Assembly (NCBI RefSeq): GCF_002795865.1 | Contig: NZ_CP024920.1 | Location: 2,143,001-2,207,000, forward strand | DNA length: 64,000 bases | Origin: Qipengyuania seohaensis | Lineage (GTDB): Bacteria; Pseudomonadota; Alphaproteobacteria; Sphingomonadales; Sphingomonadaceae | Reading direction: 5' to 3' | Part shown: positions 1 through 9,006 of the stretch, piece by piece | Layout of the letters: each line of letters opens with the position of its first letter | How positions within the stretch are numbered: position 1 is the stretch's first letter | Position numbers and translations under genes: made by a program | Notes under the pieces: model-generated | Databases searched by the model: none | What the model was told of the DNA's origin: nothing | What the model saw: the letters and a program-made list of their open reading frames with translations, nothing else

Positions 1-1355
1 TGTTCTTCAAAGCTGAAGAACGACTGCCATCTCCGGTCATCAAGACGCGTTCGCATTCGAAGCTTGAGTGTCAGAAGATACTGATCCAGCCTCTTGCTAC
101 CCTCTTGGTCCGTAGACCGATCTACGAGGTTTGGATCGCGAAACTCCTGAACTGCGACAAAGCGCGGGGCATCGGCGGATTTCGCGAAATTCACCCCCTC
201 GTTCTGGCGCTGCGATATCTTCTCCAAGAGTTCGGTTCGGATTTCGCCGAGGCAATCCCTCACAGCCTTTTCGTTGGATATCTTGCGCCAATCGTGGGTG
301 TTGTTGGGAGTCCAGATGATTAGGTTGCGAAAGCCATCCCAATCGACATCGGTCGCGTATTGCTCAGCATGGTTAATCGGAACATCAAATGACCCTGACG
401 CAGGCTGCTTTGGGTCGTCGAGCCACGCGACAGCAGCATCAATCTTGGTAATGGCCACTTGGAGCGGGTCATAAGCGCTGGCACCACTTGGTGACGCTTT
501 CGCGATCGCCCACCAATCTTTGAGAACTGGCTCCTGCGTCGCTTCAGAAGCTTGCAGCCAATCACAGATCTCTTCGCCGTTCATGAGCCACGCTGGAAGG
601 CAAAATTCCTCGCCATTGAGGTAGAGCTTATTTGGCTCGCGCTGATAATCTGCTTGCTGGGCGCTCAAGAACGCGCTCGCATATTCTCCATTGATATCTA
701 GAATGAAGATGTGAGGGTCAAAGCCATCCTCGGACTGCATTTTGTCGTGGTCAAGTACGCCGCGAATGAGGCTGGCAACAGTGTAGGATTTGCCGGACCC
801 CGTATTGCCGACGACAGCTAGCGGCCTTGAGAACAGGTCATTGAACGAAGCGCTCACTTTTGTGTTTTCGTCGCCCGTTTGATGACCGATCTCCAACGGA
901 AAATCGAAATCTCCTTCACCCCAGCCTCTTGGCTTGTTTCGCAACGGAGGCCGCCCGAAAATGCCGGTTAGTATATCGGGATTGGCGACCTCAGCCGGTG
1001 TATCGAGAGTCGGTAGAATGGTTATGCCTGTATCGAATTTCCAGTTGCCTTTGGCCGCCTGCTTCACAATTCCCAGCAATTGAACAGACGCTATGCGTCT
1101 GGGCTTGGTTAGCTCCAAGGACAGCTCATCATCGGTTGTGGGATCGTAGGCTTCTCGGGCCTCAAGATCGCTGAGAATACCGATTGCGAGAGCCCCAGCC
1201 CCAAGATCGAAGGTCAAGAATGAATTGATGGCGACAGCCCGCTGCACGCCATCAGGTGTCGCGCGTGATGATGACTTGGCCTCAGTCGAAAGCTCTACTT
1301 TCAGACGGAAGCCATTGACGGACACCACATGGCCTATGACGCGCGGCTGCTCCAT
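1..1355 (-). CDS. HerA-like ATPase, C-terminal part beyond window edge
   Basis: The frame starts at ATG 1355 and stays open to position 1 (about 450 codons), so the C-terminus is missing. A Walker A motif (VVGNTGSGKSYT) lies near positions 780 to 815, about 180 residues in, after a beta-rich N-terminal region, as in DUF87/HerA translocases. HerA proteins form hexameric rings; in SIR2-HerA defence systems the ring binds the SIR2 effector. The start codon overlaps the stop of the SIR2 gene by one base (TAATG), so translation is probably coupled. It is the last visible gene of the defence operon. The HerA family call is fairly secure; the defence role rests on its neighbours. Confidence 0.8.
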   Translation of the reverse strand, partial: MEQPRVIGHVVSVNGFRLKVELSTEAKSSSRATPDGVQRAVAINSFLTFDLGAGALAIGILSDLEAREAYDPTTDDELSLELTKPRRIASVQLLGIVKQAAKGNWKFDTGITILPTLDTPAEVANPDILTGIFGRPPLRNKPRGWGEGDFDFPLEIGHQTGDENTKVSASFNDLFSRPLAVVGNTGSGKSYTVASLIRGVLDHDKMQSEDGFDPHIFILDINGEYASAFLSAQQADYQREPNKLYLNGEEFCLPAWLMNGEEICDWLQASEATQEPVLKDWWAIAKASPSGASAYDPLQVAITKIDAAVAWLDDPKQPASGSFDVPINHAEQYATDVDWDGFRNLIIWTPNNTHDWRKISNEKAVRDCLGEIRTELLEKISQRQNEGVNFAKSADAPRFVAVQEFRDPNLVDRSTDQEGSKRLDQYLLTLKLRMRTRLDDRRWQSFFSFEE

Positions 1356-2773
1356 TAAGCTTCACCTGCGGTTTGTTCAGACCCTTTCTCTTCGGTCTTT
1401 CGGATTTGCTCCTCAAACTGGCGCAGCCGTTTGAAGTCTTCCAGCCACTTTACGTCTGGCATGACGTTTTGCGCAAAATCGGCAAAAGTAGCGATTTTGA
1501 AGGAGCAATCGGCCCCAGGCTCAAGCCGCTCCGTGAGAACAAATGCACGCTGGCCCAAGCTTTGATAAGCGGCGATCCGTTCGACGATCTTGCTCGCCGG
1601 GTTCGGCTCAACAACGAGCATCACGAGAGACGGGTTCATCATGGCCGTTTCGATGATGCGGGTGACGTGGTCATCGCCGAAACCATATCCAAGAACGAGC
1701 AAAAACGTCTGCGGCTGGTTCAGCCTCGCCTGGAAAAGCCGGAACAGATGCGAGAACGGCATTCCCAGAGTCTGGGTGAATTTCTGTGACGTGGGCAGAA
1801 TGCCAAAGGATCCGATCTGATTGAATTCATCGGACTGGAGCTTGAGAGCTTTTCCGGCAACGTCACTACCGCGATAAGCTTGAGCAAACGACAAATCCCT
1901 GTGACGCGACCGATACGTTCCATCATCATCCACGAACCAATGCAAGGAACCGTGGAGCTTGTAGTACTGGAGAAATTTGTCGAAGCGACGGACCCTGCCT
2001 TCTGCAACGTCGCCAGGATAGTAGATGTCCAGCCCATACACGGCAGGATCAAAGCGAGCGGTTGTTTTGCCAGAGAAGCCATCGAAATATTGAATGCCAA
2101 GCTCTTCGAGCGCTTGCTCGAACAACGTATCGTAATTGAGCGTGAAAAGGTGAGTGCGGCCTAGGTTGGTGTCGCGAGCTATGAGCTTTGCGAGAAACGG
2201 AATATGGCCGGAAGAGCTGCCAGAGGTTTCAGCTGTAAGCTCGGCACGATCGATTTGAAGTGCGCACTCCGCATAGATCGCCTTCTCGATGTAGCGGCAG
2301 AGCGTTCGCTCATCATCTTCGCTCAGCACAAGAGACCCGTGTTCTTGGGATGCACCCTCGCCGTTTGTGCTTTCGCCCCGTTTCCACGTCACCGACGCGA
2401 CCGGTGATTCTTCGGATTTTGTAAGGCCTGAAGCGTTGAAGAGGTAGCTGAGCCAATCTTCAAAACCGCCAGCACCAAAGCCGTTCGCCTTCTTCCATTC
2501 GATGATCGCCTTGGCATTTTCTGAGAGGGGACATTGTTCAACGGCATCGAGCACCAGGCATTCCAAATTGTTGGCGGCAGGCCCCGCCATCAGTCGTCCA
2601 CCTGCACCGACTGAGCAGCCAGCGGCGGTCAAGACCACTACGTTCTCCATTCGCAGCCAGTCGGCCAACAAAGCCTGAATTCGGCGAAGTCCATCTTCCG
2701 AGTTCTTACCTGCGAGCAGGTCGGCGCTCTCCCCAGCCGAGTCCGGTGATAAGAGTTTGTACCTGCAGTTCAC
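1355..2773 (-). CDS. SIR2-like NAD-binding defence protein
   Basis: This 472-residue protein carries SIR2 signatures: a nucleotide-binding motif LTAAGCSVGAG at about residues 48-58, LNYD at 211-214, LHGSLHW at 272-278 and GYGFGDDH at 361-368. This pattern fits the SIR2_2/SIR2-like effectors of anti-phage systems, many of which degrade NAD+ on infection, rather than the classical deacetylases. The first Gly of the usual GAG motif is Ala here. The GTG start overlaps the stop of the upstream GIY-YIG gene (GTGA), and its stop overlaps the HerA start. SIR2 next to HerA is a known two-gene defence pair; NADase activity here is inferred, not shown. Confidence 0.8.
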   Translation of the reverse strand: MNCRYKLLSPDSAGESADLLAGKNSEDGLRRIQALLADWLRMENVVVLTAAGCSVGAGGRLMAGPAANNLECLVLDAVEQCPLSENAKAIIEWKKANGFGAGGFEDWLSYLFNASGLTKSEESPVASVTWKRGESTNGEGASQEHGSLVLSEDDERTLCRYIEKAIYAECALQIDRAELTAETSGSSSGHIPFLAKLIARDTNLGRTHLFTLNYDTLFEQALEELGIQYFDGFSGKTTARFDPAVYGLDIYYPGDVAEGRVRRFDKFLQYYKLHGSLHWFVDDDGTYRSRHRDLSFAQAYRGSDVAGKALKLQSDEFNQIGSFGILPTSQKFTQTLGMPFSHLFRLFQARLNQPQTFLLVLGYGFGDDHVTRIIETAMMNPSLVMLVVEPNPASKIVERIAAYQSLGQRAFVLTERLEPGADCSFKIATFADFAQNVMPDVKWLEDFKRLRQFEEQIRKTEEKGSEQTAGEA

Positions 2774-3981
2774 GATCTGAACTCTTTTTCGATCAAACTT
2801 GCTGAATTGGGATCATATTTTAGCGTGCTAATTGTGCCATCCTTTATACGCTCTACAGCCTCGTCGATGACGAACCGCGGAACCAGGAACCACTCCTTAG
2901 GTTCGACCGGTTTACCGAACCGGTCTATGATTTCGATGTCGAGTTTTGCGGCGCCGAATACTCGATGAATGACGTTTTCAAGCTTGGTACGATTGATATT
3001 GAATAGCTCGTATGTCGCGACAATTTCGACCTCAGCCATGAGGAAGGTGGGGTCGATCTTAGCATTCGCGATGCGTCGCTCGACTTTGCCGCTCGTCACT
3101 CCGATTTTGTGAAGCACCTCGCGATGTGCCGCGACGGTTGGATGATCGGACCTGCTCCGCAGAACGTAGATGGTTCCGCTTGCCTGATCGTCGTCATCTT
3201 CTTCTTCCGTGAAAAGTGGGCCGGCAATTGGTTCAGTTATCCGCCTGCCTGCCTCGTCTTTATAAAGCGCCCTTTGAAGCGAGCGAAGCAACAGATTGCT
3301 CTCGGTGCCGTTGGAATAGATGACACGAAGCCGAGCGTCTGTTTCACCGTTAGGCGCTTTGATGATTTCTCCGACCTCGGCGACGTAAACGGTTTGTCCG
3401 CCCAGAATGAAGAATTCACCCTGTTTGATGTCGGCCTTCAGGAAGCCAGCGTCTTTGACGAATGGGCGGGTTTGGCGAATGCCGTCTTTGATTTCCCTTT
3501 GAACCTTCACGAAGAGAGGCTCGAATTTCTCGAAGTCCTCGCATTTGTCGCGATTGGCAATCTCTTCGGCTGCACGCTTTTCGGCGCTGGAACGGACATG
3601 ACGAAGTTCGGTGATGTCTGCCGTTTCGGCTTCCACACCTAGCTCAGCGAGAAGTGCATCATCGTCGAGTTCGTCAACCTCGACTGGTTGCTCAATGTCG
3701 GTGGTGTCGAGCAAGCCTTGATGGTCCATCGGCTCGACAAGAGCACGGCACTCTTCTTGGTCTCGGATGCGCTCTAATCTGACTGCATACAGGCGTTCGA
3801 AAATGTCATTGTCCTCACCGTGCCGTGGGCGCTTCCCATGCTCTTCGACGAAACGCTGAATTTCTTCAAAGCCCGCAATGATGCGCTCTTCGCGGGGTGT
3901 GCGAGTGGCAACCTTTTTGGCTTCTACCTCAACGCCTAGCTCTTCGAGGAGGTCATCGTCTTCCTGCGTGAAATTAGCCAT
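2770..3981 (-). CDS. GIY-YIG (T5orf172-type) nuclease-domain protein
   Basis: The 403-residue product has a C-terminal GIY-YIG fold of the T5orf172/MUG113 type: IYVLRS at 271-276, HKIGVTSGKVERRI at 291-304 and a candidate catalytic Glu in KLENVIHRVF near residue 335. The first 250 residues are acidic and hold two copies of a short motif, DDDLLEELGVEVE near 8 and DDDALLAELGVEAE near 107, which look like a tandem duplication or docking segments. GIY-YIG domains usually cut DNA. The gene overlaps the helicase gene by 8 bp and the SIR2 gene by 4 bp, so it sits in the middle of the operon. A similar methyltransferase-helicase-T5orf172 order is known to me from Bacillus yeeABC. Confidence 0.7.
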   Translation of the reverse strand: MANFTQEDDDLLEELGVEVEAKKVATRTPREERIIAGFEEIQRFVEEHGKRPRHGEDNDIFERLYAVRLERIRDQEECRALVEPMDHQGLLDTTDIEQPVEVDELDDDALLAELGVEAETADITELRHVRSSAEKRAAEEIANRDKCEDFEKFEPLFVKVQREIKDGIRQTRPFVKDAGFLKADIKQGEFFILGGQTVYVAEVGEIIKAPNGETDARLRVIYSNGTESNLLLRSLQRALYKDEAGRRITEPIAGPLFTEEEDDDDQASGTIYVLRSRSDHPTVAAHREVLHKIGVTSGKVERRIANAKIDPTFLMAEVEIVATYELFNINRTKLENVIHRVFGAAKLDIEIIDRFGKPVEPKEWFLVPRFVIDEAVERIKDGTISTLKYDPNSASLIEKEFRS

Positions 3982-6025
3982 TGGCAGCCTCGGCCTTCAT
4001 GCGCGCAAGGAAGGCAACGCCTTCTGCCATCCTCTTTTCCCAAGCATCCGCTGAGGTGATTGAGGGCAAGCGTCCGCGTTCCTGTTTGAACTTCAGTGCG
4101 CGTTTGGCAAGGTCGCGAGCCTCCTCAGGAGTCAAATTGACCCGCTTGCCAGAGATGATTGAGGCAACCTGTTTCAGGCTCTCCTCGCTCATTGTCTTAG
4201 CAAGAATAGCGTATGCTTCTCCGAAAGGATTGATGCGGTCGATGAGGTCGATGTCGAGTTCTCGCACGTCCATCGCGTATTTGCGGACGCCATCAATGAG
4301 AGCCGTATTGCCTTTACCCTCGTTGTCACCACCGACGGCGATTTCCTTGGCCTTCTGAGTGAGATTAAGAGCTGCGATGGCATGCTGGCGAACGGCCTCC
4401 TGATCCTCGTCATCAAGTTCGGGAAACTTGGCCTTGATAATCTTGCCCATGCGAACCTGTGTGAGCTCTTCGGGGACAAGCTCCTCATCGAAGAGTCCGC
4501 GTTCAATCGAGGATTTGTCCTGGACGAAGGCCGTGATGACCTCGTTGAGGTCTTCTCGGCAAATGCGCTCGGCCTCTTCGGACTTTGGCTCGGCAAGTCC
4601 CTTTATCTCGATTTGGAATGTTCCGCGCTCTTCGTTGAATCCGACATTGCAGGCGTCGGGATCGTAACCGCCCTCCCCATAGTCGAACCCTTCGGTCGCG
4701 ACATTGGTCGGTTTCTTCGGCTTGAACTCGAAGCGGGGTGCGAGAACCTGCTCCATCAAAAGGCTGGCAGCGATGGCTTTCAGCGTATCGTTGACGGCTT
4801 CCGTGACTGCCTCTTCCGAAGCGTCGGGTTCAGCAATCAGATTGGTGAAACGAGCGCGGGTTTTCCCTTCAGCATCGCGCGTTGCTCGCCCGATGATTTG
4901 AACAATCTCGGTCAGGCTGGCGCGATATCCAACCGTCAATGCATGCTCGCACCATATCCAGTCGAATCCTTCCTTCGCCATGCCTAAAGCGATGATGATA
5001 TCTACGTTGTCGCGATTGTTTTTCTGAGCGGGGTCTTTGAGCGCCGCGAGCACTTTGGATCGTTGGCCTTGGTCGCTGTCATCAACAAGGTCAGCAATCT
5101 TCAGAACCTTGCCGTCTGAGGTATGGACGAGCTGGAAGCCTGTCTTGGGGTCGGTTCCTTTCCACTCGCCAAGCTCGTCGATGATGTGTTCAACTTCGCG
5201 GTGTTTATCCTTGGTGCTCTCACGAGAATTGACGCTCGGGATGTGAATGATGGTCTTCTCGTCAGGGTCAAGAACCTTCAGGATGTCATCGGCATAGGAG
5301 CCTGAGTAGAAGAAATAGCCGATGTCGAGAGTCTTCAGCCATTTGTAGCCGTTGAGCTGCTCATAGTAGGTGTAAGTGACGCTATCGAACTTTGCTTCAT
5401 CCTGCGGAGCGAGGACTGCCTCGGCATCGCCACGAAAGTAGGAGCCTGTCATCGCAACAACGTGAACCTTGTCGCGCTCGATCAGCTCGGCGAGCTGTAC
5501 GCCTAGCTTGTTATCTGGGTTGGCTGAGACGTGGTGAAACTCATCCACCGCAATCAACCGATTGTCGAATGCTTCGACTCCGAACTTCTCGACCGCGTTG
5601 CGAAAAGTAGCATGCGGACAGACGAGGACGCGGGCTTCGCTTTTCAGGAACGCTCCAACTGAATCTGCTTTGCTGCCTTCTGTGCCAGGGGCATTGCAGA
5701 GGTTCCACTGAGGCTCGACCTCCCAATCTGCCCAGAAACCGAACTTGCTGAGGGGTTCGTCGGCAAAGCTCGACCCGATTGATTTTTCAGGGACGGTGAT
5801 GATGGCCTGCTTCAAGTCCTGATGGTGAAGCTTGTCGAGCGCGATGAACATAAGCGCGCGGCTTTTGCCTGACGCAGGCGGAGACTTGATGAGGAGATAC
5901 TGCTCGCCGCGCTTCTCGTATGCCCGCTCCTGCATCGCCCTCATGCCCAGCTCGTTCGACTTGGTCGAAGCACCAGTCTGCGCATAGGTTACGGATACGG
6001 AAGGAACGGATTTCTCGGCGGTCAT
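3974..6025 (-). CDS. Superfamily 2 DEAD/DEAH-type helicase of the defence operon
   Basis: This 683-residue ATPase shows helicase motifs in order: Walker A with PPASGKS at about 49-55, a DEFHH Walker B box at 161-165, MTGS at 192-195 as motif III, and QIIGRATRD at 376-384 as motif VI. It therefore has two RecA-like lobes, followed by about 300 residues of unknown fold. Type I and III restriction helicases and the YeeB family share this plan. It starts 4 bp after the methyltransferase gene and overlaps the GIY-YIG gene by 8 bp. It most likely translocates on or unwinds target DNA for the operon's nuclease. No nuclease motif is evident in the protein itself. Confidence 0.8.
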   Translation of the reverse strand: MTAEKSVPSVSVTYAQTGASTKSNELGMRAMQERAYEKRGEQYLLIKSPPASGKSRALMFIALDKLHHQDLKQAIITVPEKSIGSSFADEPLSKFGFWADWEVEPQWNLCNAPGTEGSKADSVGAFLKSEARVLVCPHATFRNAVEKFGVEAFDNRLIAVDEFHHVSANPDNKLGVQLAELIERDKVHVVAMTGSYFRGDAEAVLAPQDEAKFDSVTYTYYEQLNGYKWLKTLDIGYFFYSGSYADDILKVLDPDEKTIIHIPSVNSRESTKDKHREVEHIIDELGEWKGTDPKTGFQLVHTSDGKVLKIADLVDDSDQGQRSKVLAALKDPAQKNNRDNVDIIIALGMAKEGFDWIWCEHALTVGYRASLTEIVQIIGRATRDAEGKTRARFTNLIAEPDASEEAVTEAVNDTLKAIAASLLMEQVLAPRFEFKPKKPTNVATEGFDYGEGGYDPDACNVGFNEERGTFQIEIKGLAEPKSEEAERICREDLNEVITAFVQDKSSIERGLFDEELVPEELTQVRMGKIIKAKFPELDDEDQEAVRQHAIAALNLTQKAKEIAVGGDNEGKGNTALIDGVRKYAMDVRELDIDLIDRINPFGEAYAILAKTMSEESLKQVASIISGKRVNLTPEEARDLAKRALKFKQERGRLPSITSADAWEKRMAEGVAFLARMKAEAANG

Positions 6026-6029
6026 CAGG

Positions 6030-8807
6030 TCAGGCTTTCATTTTCGTTTTCGTTGATTGAGGCTTGGTCGTCATCTTGGTGTAAAGCTCGAACAGCTTCT
6101 CAAGCCGTTCAGTGTCATTCTTGAATCGTCGGCCGATGTAGATGCGTTCGAAAATCTCATCGTTTCTCTCATGCGCTTCGCGCAGGTCTTCGGGCATATC
6201 ATCCGGGTCATAGAGTTCCGCGAAAGTGGCAGGAAAGTGAGCTTCACGCGCTAAGAGGATGTCGTTGGCGGAGCGCGAAAGATCATCAATATTTTTCTCC
6301 GTCAGCTTGGGGACTGGGAAGGTGTGCCATCCTAAAGTGTTTGAATAACGGATACGGGTTTCCAATTGTCCACAGACAGTAGAAACCCAAACCCAATGCA
6401 TTCGCGAGGTAATTATAGCCATGTTCCAAATCGCTGCATCGTAGATTGCAAACGCGTTATCGGACACAATTGAATGTGACGAAAGCAACCCGACAGGCAA
6501 ATAGCTTCGTTTTTCGGATGTGACTTTGGGAACAACGATTGTTCGATGCTTTCCACGACCTTGAATTTGTTTGAAACGGTGTGCCCGATCAGCAAAAGCT
6601 CTGGTGGATTCTGCATCGCTAGCTAAGCGCATCGCGCGGACGCCCTCCAAACGCTCTGCAATCTGAGCAGATTTGGTGGCTTCCTGGACTTCGTGATCCT
6701 CAATCCATAGGCAGCGACGAACGATGCCCTTCACAAACTCCTGCGAGCCAACGAAATCGAAGATAAATTTCGCGGTATCAGGTTCAGCCGCAATCATTTT
6801 TTCGGCTTCCGAAGCGGTCATCAGCAGATGACCACCGTCCTTGGGCATGTTGCCAAGGTCCATGTAAGCACAGCCAGAAATAGACGCCCGAGATGGCGAG
6901 ATATTGATGCCGCGGCCTGGAACGAGATAGGAGTTAATTTTATCGACGGACTTCGCGATTGTCTCTCCGTCGTCACCGAGGGAGAAAATGACAGGTGTCC
7001 TTTCGTAGTCCGTAGCGATGCCAATGATGGCAACGGTAACACCTGCATTGTGACTGGCTAGGTTCGACCATTTGAATGAGGTGTGCGCGAACGCAATCTG
7101 ATGTTGGTGTTCGTGTATAACGGGCCATAGGATAGGCACTTGAACACCTTGGCAAATCGAGTTTGTTGCAACGAACGCTGAGACCGCCTTCGTTCTTGTT
7201 CCGTAATCAGCGGCTTTGGCGAACCAACCCGCGACATAATCCAACGATTTCCAACTGCCTGTATGCTCCGAGAAAATCTCTCGGAGTTCGTCTTTCTGTT
7301 CTTTTGATTGCCATTTGCTCCCTAAGTATGGCGGATTTCCGCACAAGTAGGTTTCACCGCCCTCATTTTCGAAGTCAATCTGCGCTTGCTCTAGCGGAGT
7401 GTGGAAGAGATCATCGGCAGTATGCTTCACTCCAGTCCCTGTAGGCGGGCAAATGCTCAACCAATCGAGCCGAAGCGCATTTCCGCATGTTATCCAATTC
7501 TCAGCGTCGAGTGGAAGAAACTCTGCCAGGGCTTCCTTCTGGCCTCGGTATAGTACGTCGCATTGATATTCGGCGATGATTAGAGCCAATCTCGCAATTT
7601 CAGCGGGGAAATTGCGCAGCTCGATTCCGCGAAAGTTGGTAAGCGGTATCTCAGTTCTGATGTCGGCTTCATCGCGGCGTTGGTTTATCTCCGCTTCGAT
7701 TGCTCTCATCTCTTTGTAAGCGATCACAAGAAAATTACCTGAGCCGCAGGCAGGGTCAAAAACCCTGATCTTTGCCATGCGCTTTCTGAGATTGAGAAGT
7801 TTGATGGGGCTGTTGCCAGCTTCCTCAAGCTTCTCGCGAAGGTCGTCGAGAAAGAGCGGATTGAGCACCTTTAGGATGTTCGGAACGCTAGTGTAGTGCA
7901 TCCCAAGTGCGCCGCGCTCTTCATCGTCGGCGACGGCCTGAATCATGCTCCCGAAAATGTCGGGGTTGATCTTCTTCCAATCGAGATTGCCGATGTTGAT
8001 TAGGTAAGACCGCGCGATCCTGCTGAAGGTGGGGACTTCCGTGCTTCCCGAAAAAAGCTCGCCATTCACATAAGGAAACTGGTTTGCATAACGTGGCGTG
8101 TCGTTGGCGTCTCGCTCAGCGAGCTTGCAATCCATCGCGCGGAAAATCTCGCCAATCACCTCGTGCGTGTTGGACGAGTCTCTCTCACTCATCTGCTCGA
8201 TGGTGCGCGTGAAGAGGTCTTCGCCGTGGAAGATGTCAGTGTCCTCGGCAAAGAAGCAAAAAATGAGCCGCGCCATGAAATGGTTCATGTCGGGGCGGCG
8301 CTCATCCGTGTCCCAATCGGGATTGTCTTTCAGCAGCTCGACATAGAGACGATTAAGCCGCCCAGTGGCCTTGATATCGAACGAGCTCTCACGGATTTGC
8401 TTGACCGTCGTGATGCCAGCGAGCGGGAGCAGGAAACCGAAGTGGTCAGGAAAGTCCGCATACTCACAGGCGATAGGAGCTTCGTCGCTTCCAACCTCTT
8501 CGGCTTGAAGCGTCTCGCCGTCGGTAGCGAGAATGAATTTGGCGCGGGCACTCGCCGTCTGGGGGCTTTGCCGTAACGCCTGAAGTGTCGCGTCTACCTC
8601 GCCAAATTCACATGTCGCAATGTGAATATTGTTGCGCTGCAGCACCCCTCCCTCAAGGTCGGAGCTATTCGACGCGCCTGAGCGAAGACGCTTAATGGTA
8701 GTGGGTTTATTTCCGAATGCAGCAAGGAATTGGAAGGGGAATTCAGTCTTGTCAAAAGGCTGTTCCGCTAGCTCCGATATCGCTTCTTCAATCTCGACCG
8801 CATTCAT
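6030..8807 (-). CDS. MmeI/YeeA-like N6-adenine DNA methyltransferase
   Basis: The 925-residue protein contains motif I DPACGSGN at 351-358 (SAM binding) and motif IV NPPY at 491-494 (amino-methyltransferase catalysis), preceded by LGMHYTS at 301-307, a hallmark of the MmeI-type family. The C-terminal 400 residues would form the target recognition and helical spacer domains. MmeI enzymes carry a D...ExK endonuclease motif in their first 100 residues; I see no such motif here, so it probably only methylates and leaves cutting to partner proteins, like YeeA. It heads the operon, 4 bp before the helicase gene. The ATG start at 8807 has only a weak ribosome site. Confidence 0.85.
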   Translation of the reverse strand: MNAVEIEEAISELAEQPFDKTEFPFQFLAAFGNKPTTIKRLRSGASNSSDLEGGVLQRNNIHIATCEFGEVDATLQALRQSPQTASARAKFILATDGETLQAEEVGSDEAPIACEYADFPDHFGFLLPLAGITTVKQIRESSFDIKATGRLNRLYVELLKDNPDWDTDERRPDMNHFMARLIFCFFAEDTDIFHGEDLFTRTIEQMSERDSSNTHEVIGEIFRAMDCKLAERDANDTPRYANQFPYVNGELFSGSTEVPTFSRIARSYLINIGNLDWKKINPDIFGSMIQAVADDEERGALGMHYTSVPNILKVLNPLFLDDLREKLEEAGNSPIKLLNLRKRMAKIRVFDPACGSGNFLVIAYKEMRAIEAEINQRRDEADIRTEIPLTNFRGIELRNFPAEIARLALIIAEYQCDVLYRGQKEALAEFLPLDAENWITCGNALRLDWLSICPPTGTGVKHTADDLFHTPLEQAQIDFENEGGETYLCGNPPYLGSKWQSKEQKDELREIFSEHTGSWKSLDYVAGWFAKAADYGTRTKAVSAFVATNSICQGVQVPILWPVIHEHQHQIAFAHTSFKWSNLASHNAGVTVAIIGIATDYERTPVIFSLGDDGETIAKSVDKINSYLVPGRGINISPSRASISGCAYMDLGNMPKDGGHLLMTASEAEKMIAAEPDTAKFIFDFVGSQEFVKGIVRRCLWIEDHEVQEATKSAQIAERLEGVRAMRLASDAESTRAFADRAHRFKQIQGRGKHRTIVVPKVTSEKRSYLPVGLLSSHSIVSDNAFAIYDAAIWNMAIITSRMHWVWVSTVCGQLETRIRYSNTLGWHTFPVPKLTEKNIDDLSRSANDILLAREAHFPATFAELYDPDDMPEDLREAHERNDEIFERIYIGRRFKNDTERLEKLFELYTKMTTKPQSTKTKMKA

Positions 8808-9006
8808 CTGCTATTTCTAGTCTTTCTAATTCAGCAATAGATGCGCCAGCATCTCCTTGGTGACTAAAGCATATTCCGTGATTCGACCCAGTAACCAGAT
8901 ACCTTGCATTCGAGGTTATCCACACGGTCGCTGCTTGCACGGTTGCTCTTGAGAACCTCTCATTGTCGAGATTGAGGTCGGAAAGCAATCTTCCGGCCAA
9001 TCTCAC
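8788..9006 (-). CDS. Possible small leader gene of the defence operon
   Basis: A GTG-initiated frame of 72 codons begins inside the 3' end of the integrase gene and ends 20 bp inside the methyltransferase gene. The product has no motif I recognise. Its position just ahead of a tight operon suggests a small regulator or leader peptide, but it could equally be chance open frame in the 150-bp promoter region of the operon. No clear ribosome site supports it. Confidence 0.25.
   Translation of the reverse strand: MRLAGRLLSDLNLDNERFSRATVQAATVWITSNARYLVTGSNHGICFSHQGDAGASIAELERLEIADECGRD

Noticed and set aside
6030..8807. Considered as a DISARM or BREX component
   Set aside because: No DUF1998, PLD nuclease, PglZ or BrxC-type partner is present; partners are GIY-YIG, SIR2 and HerA.
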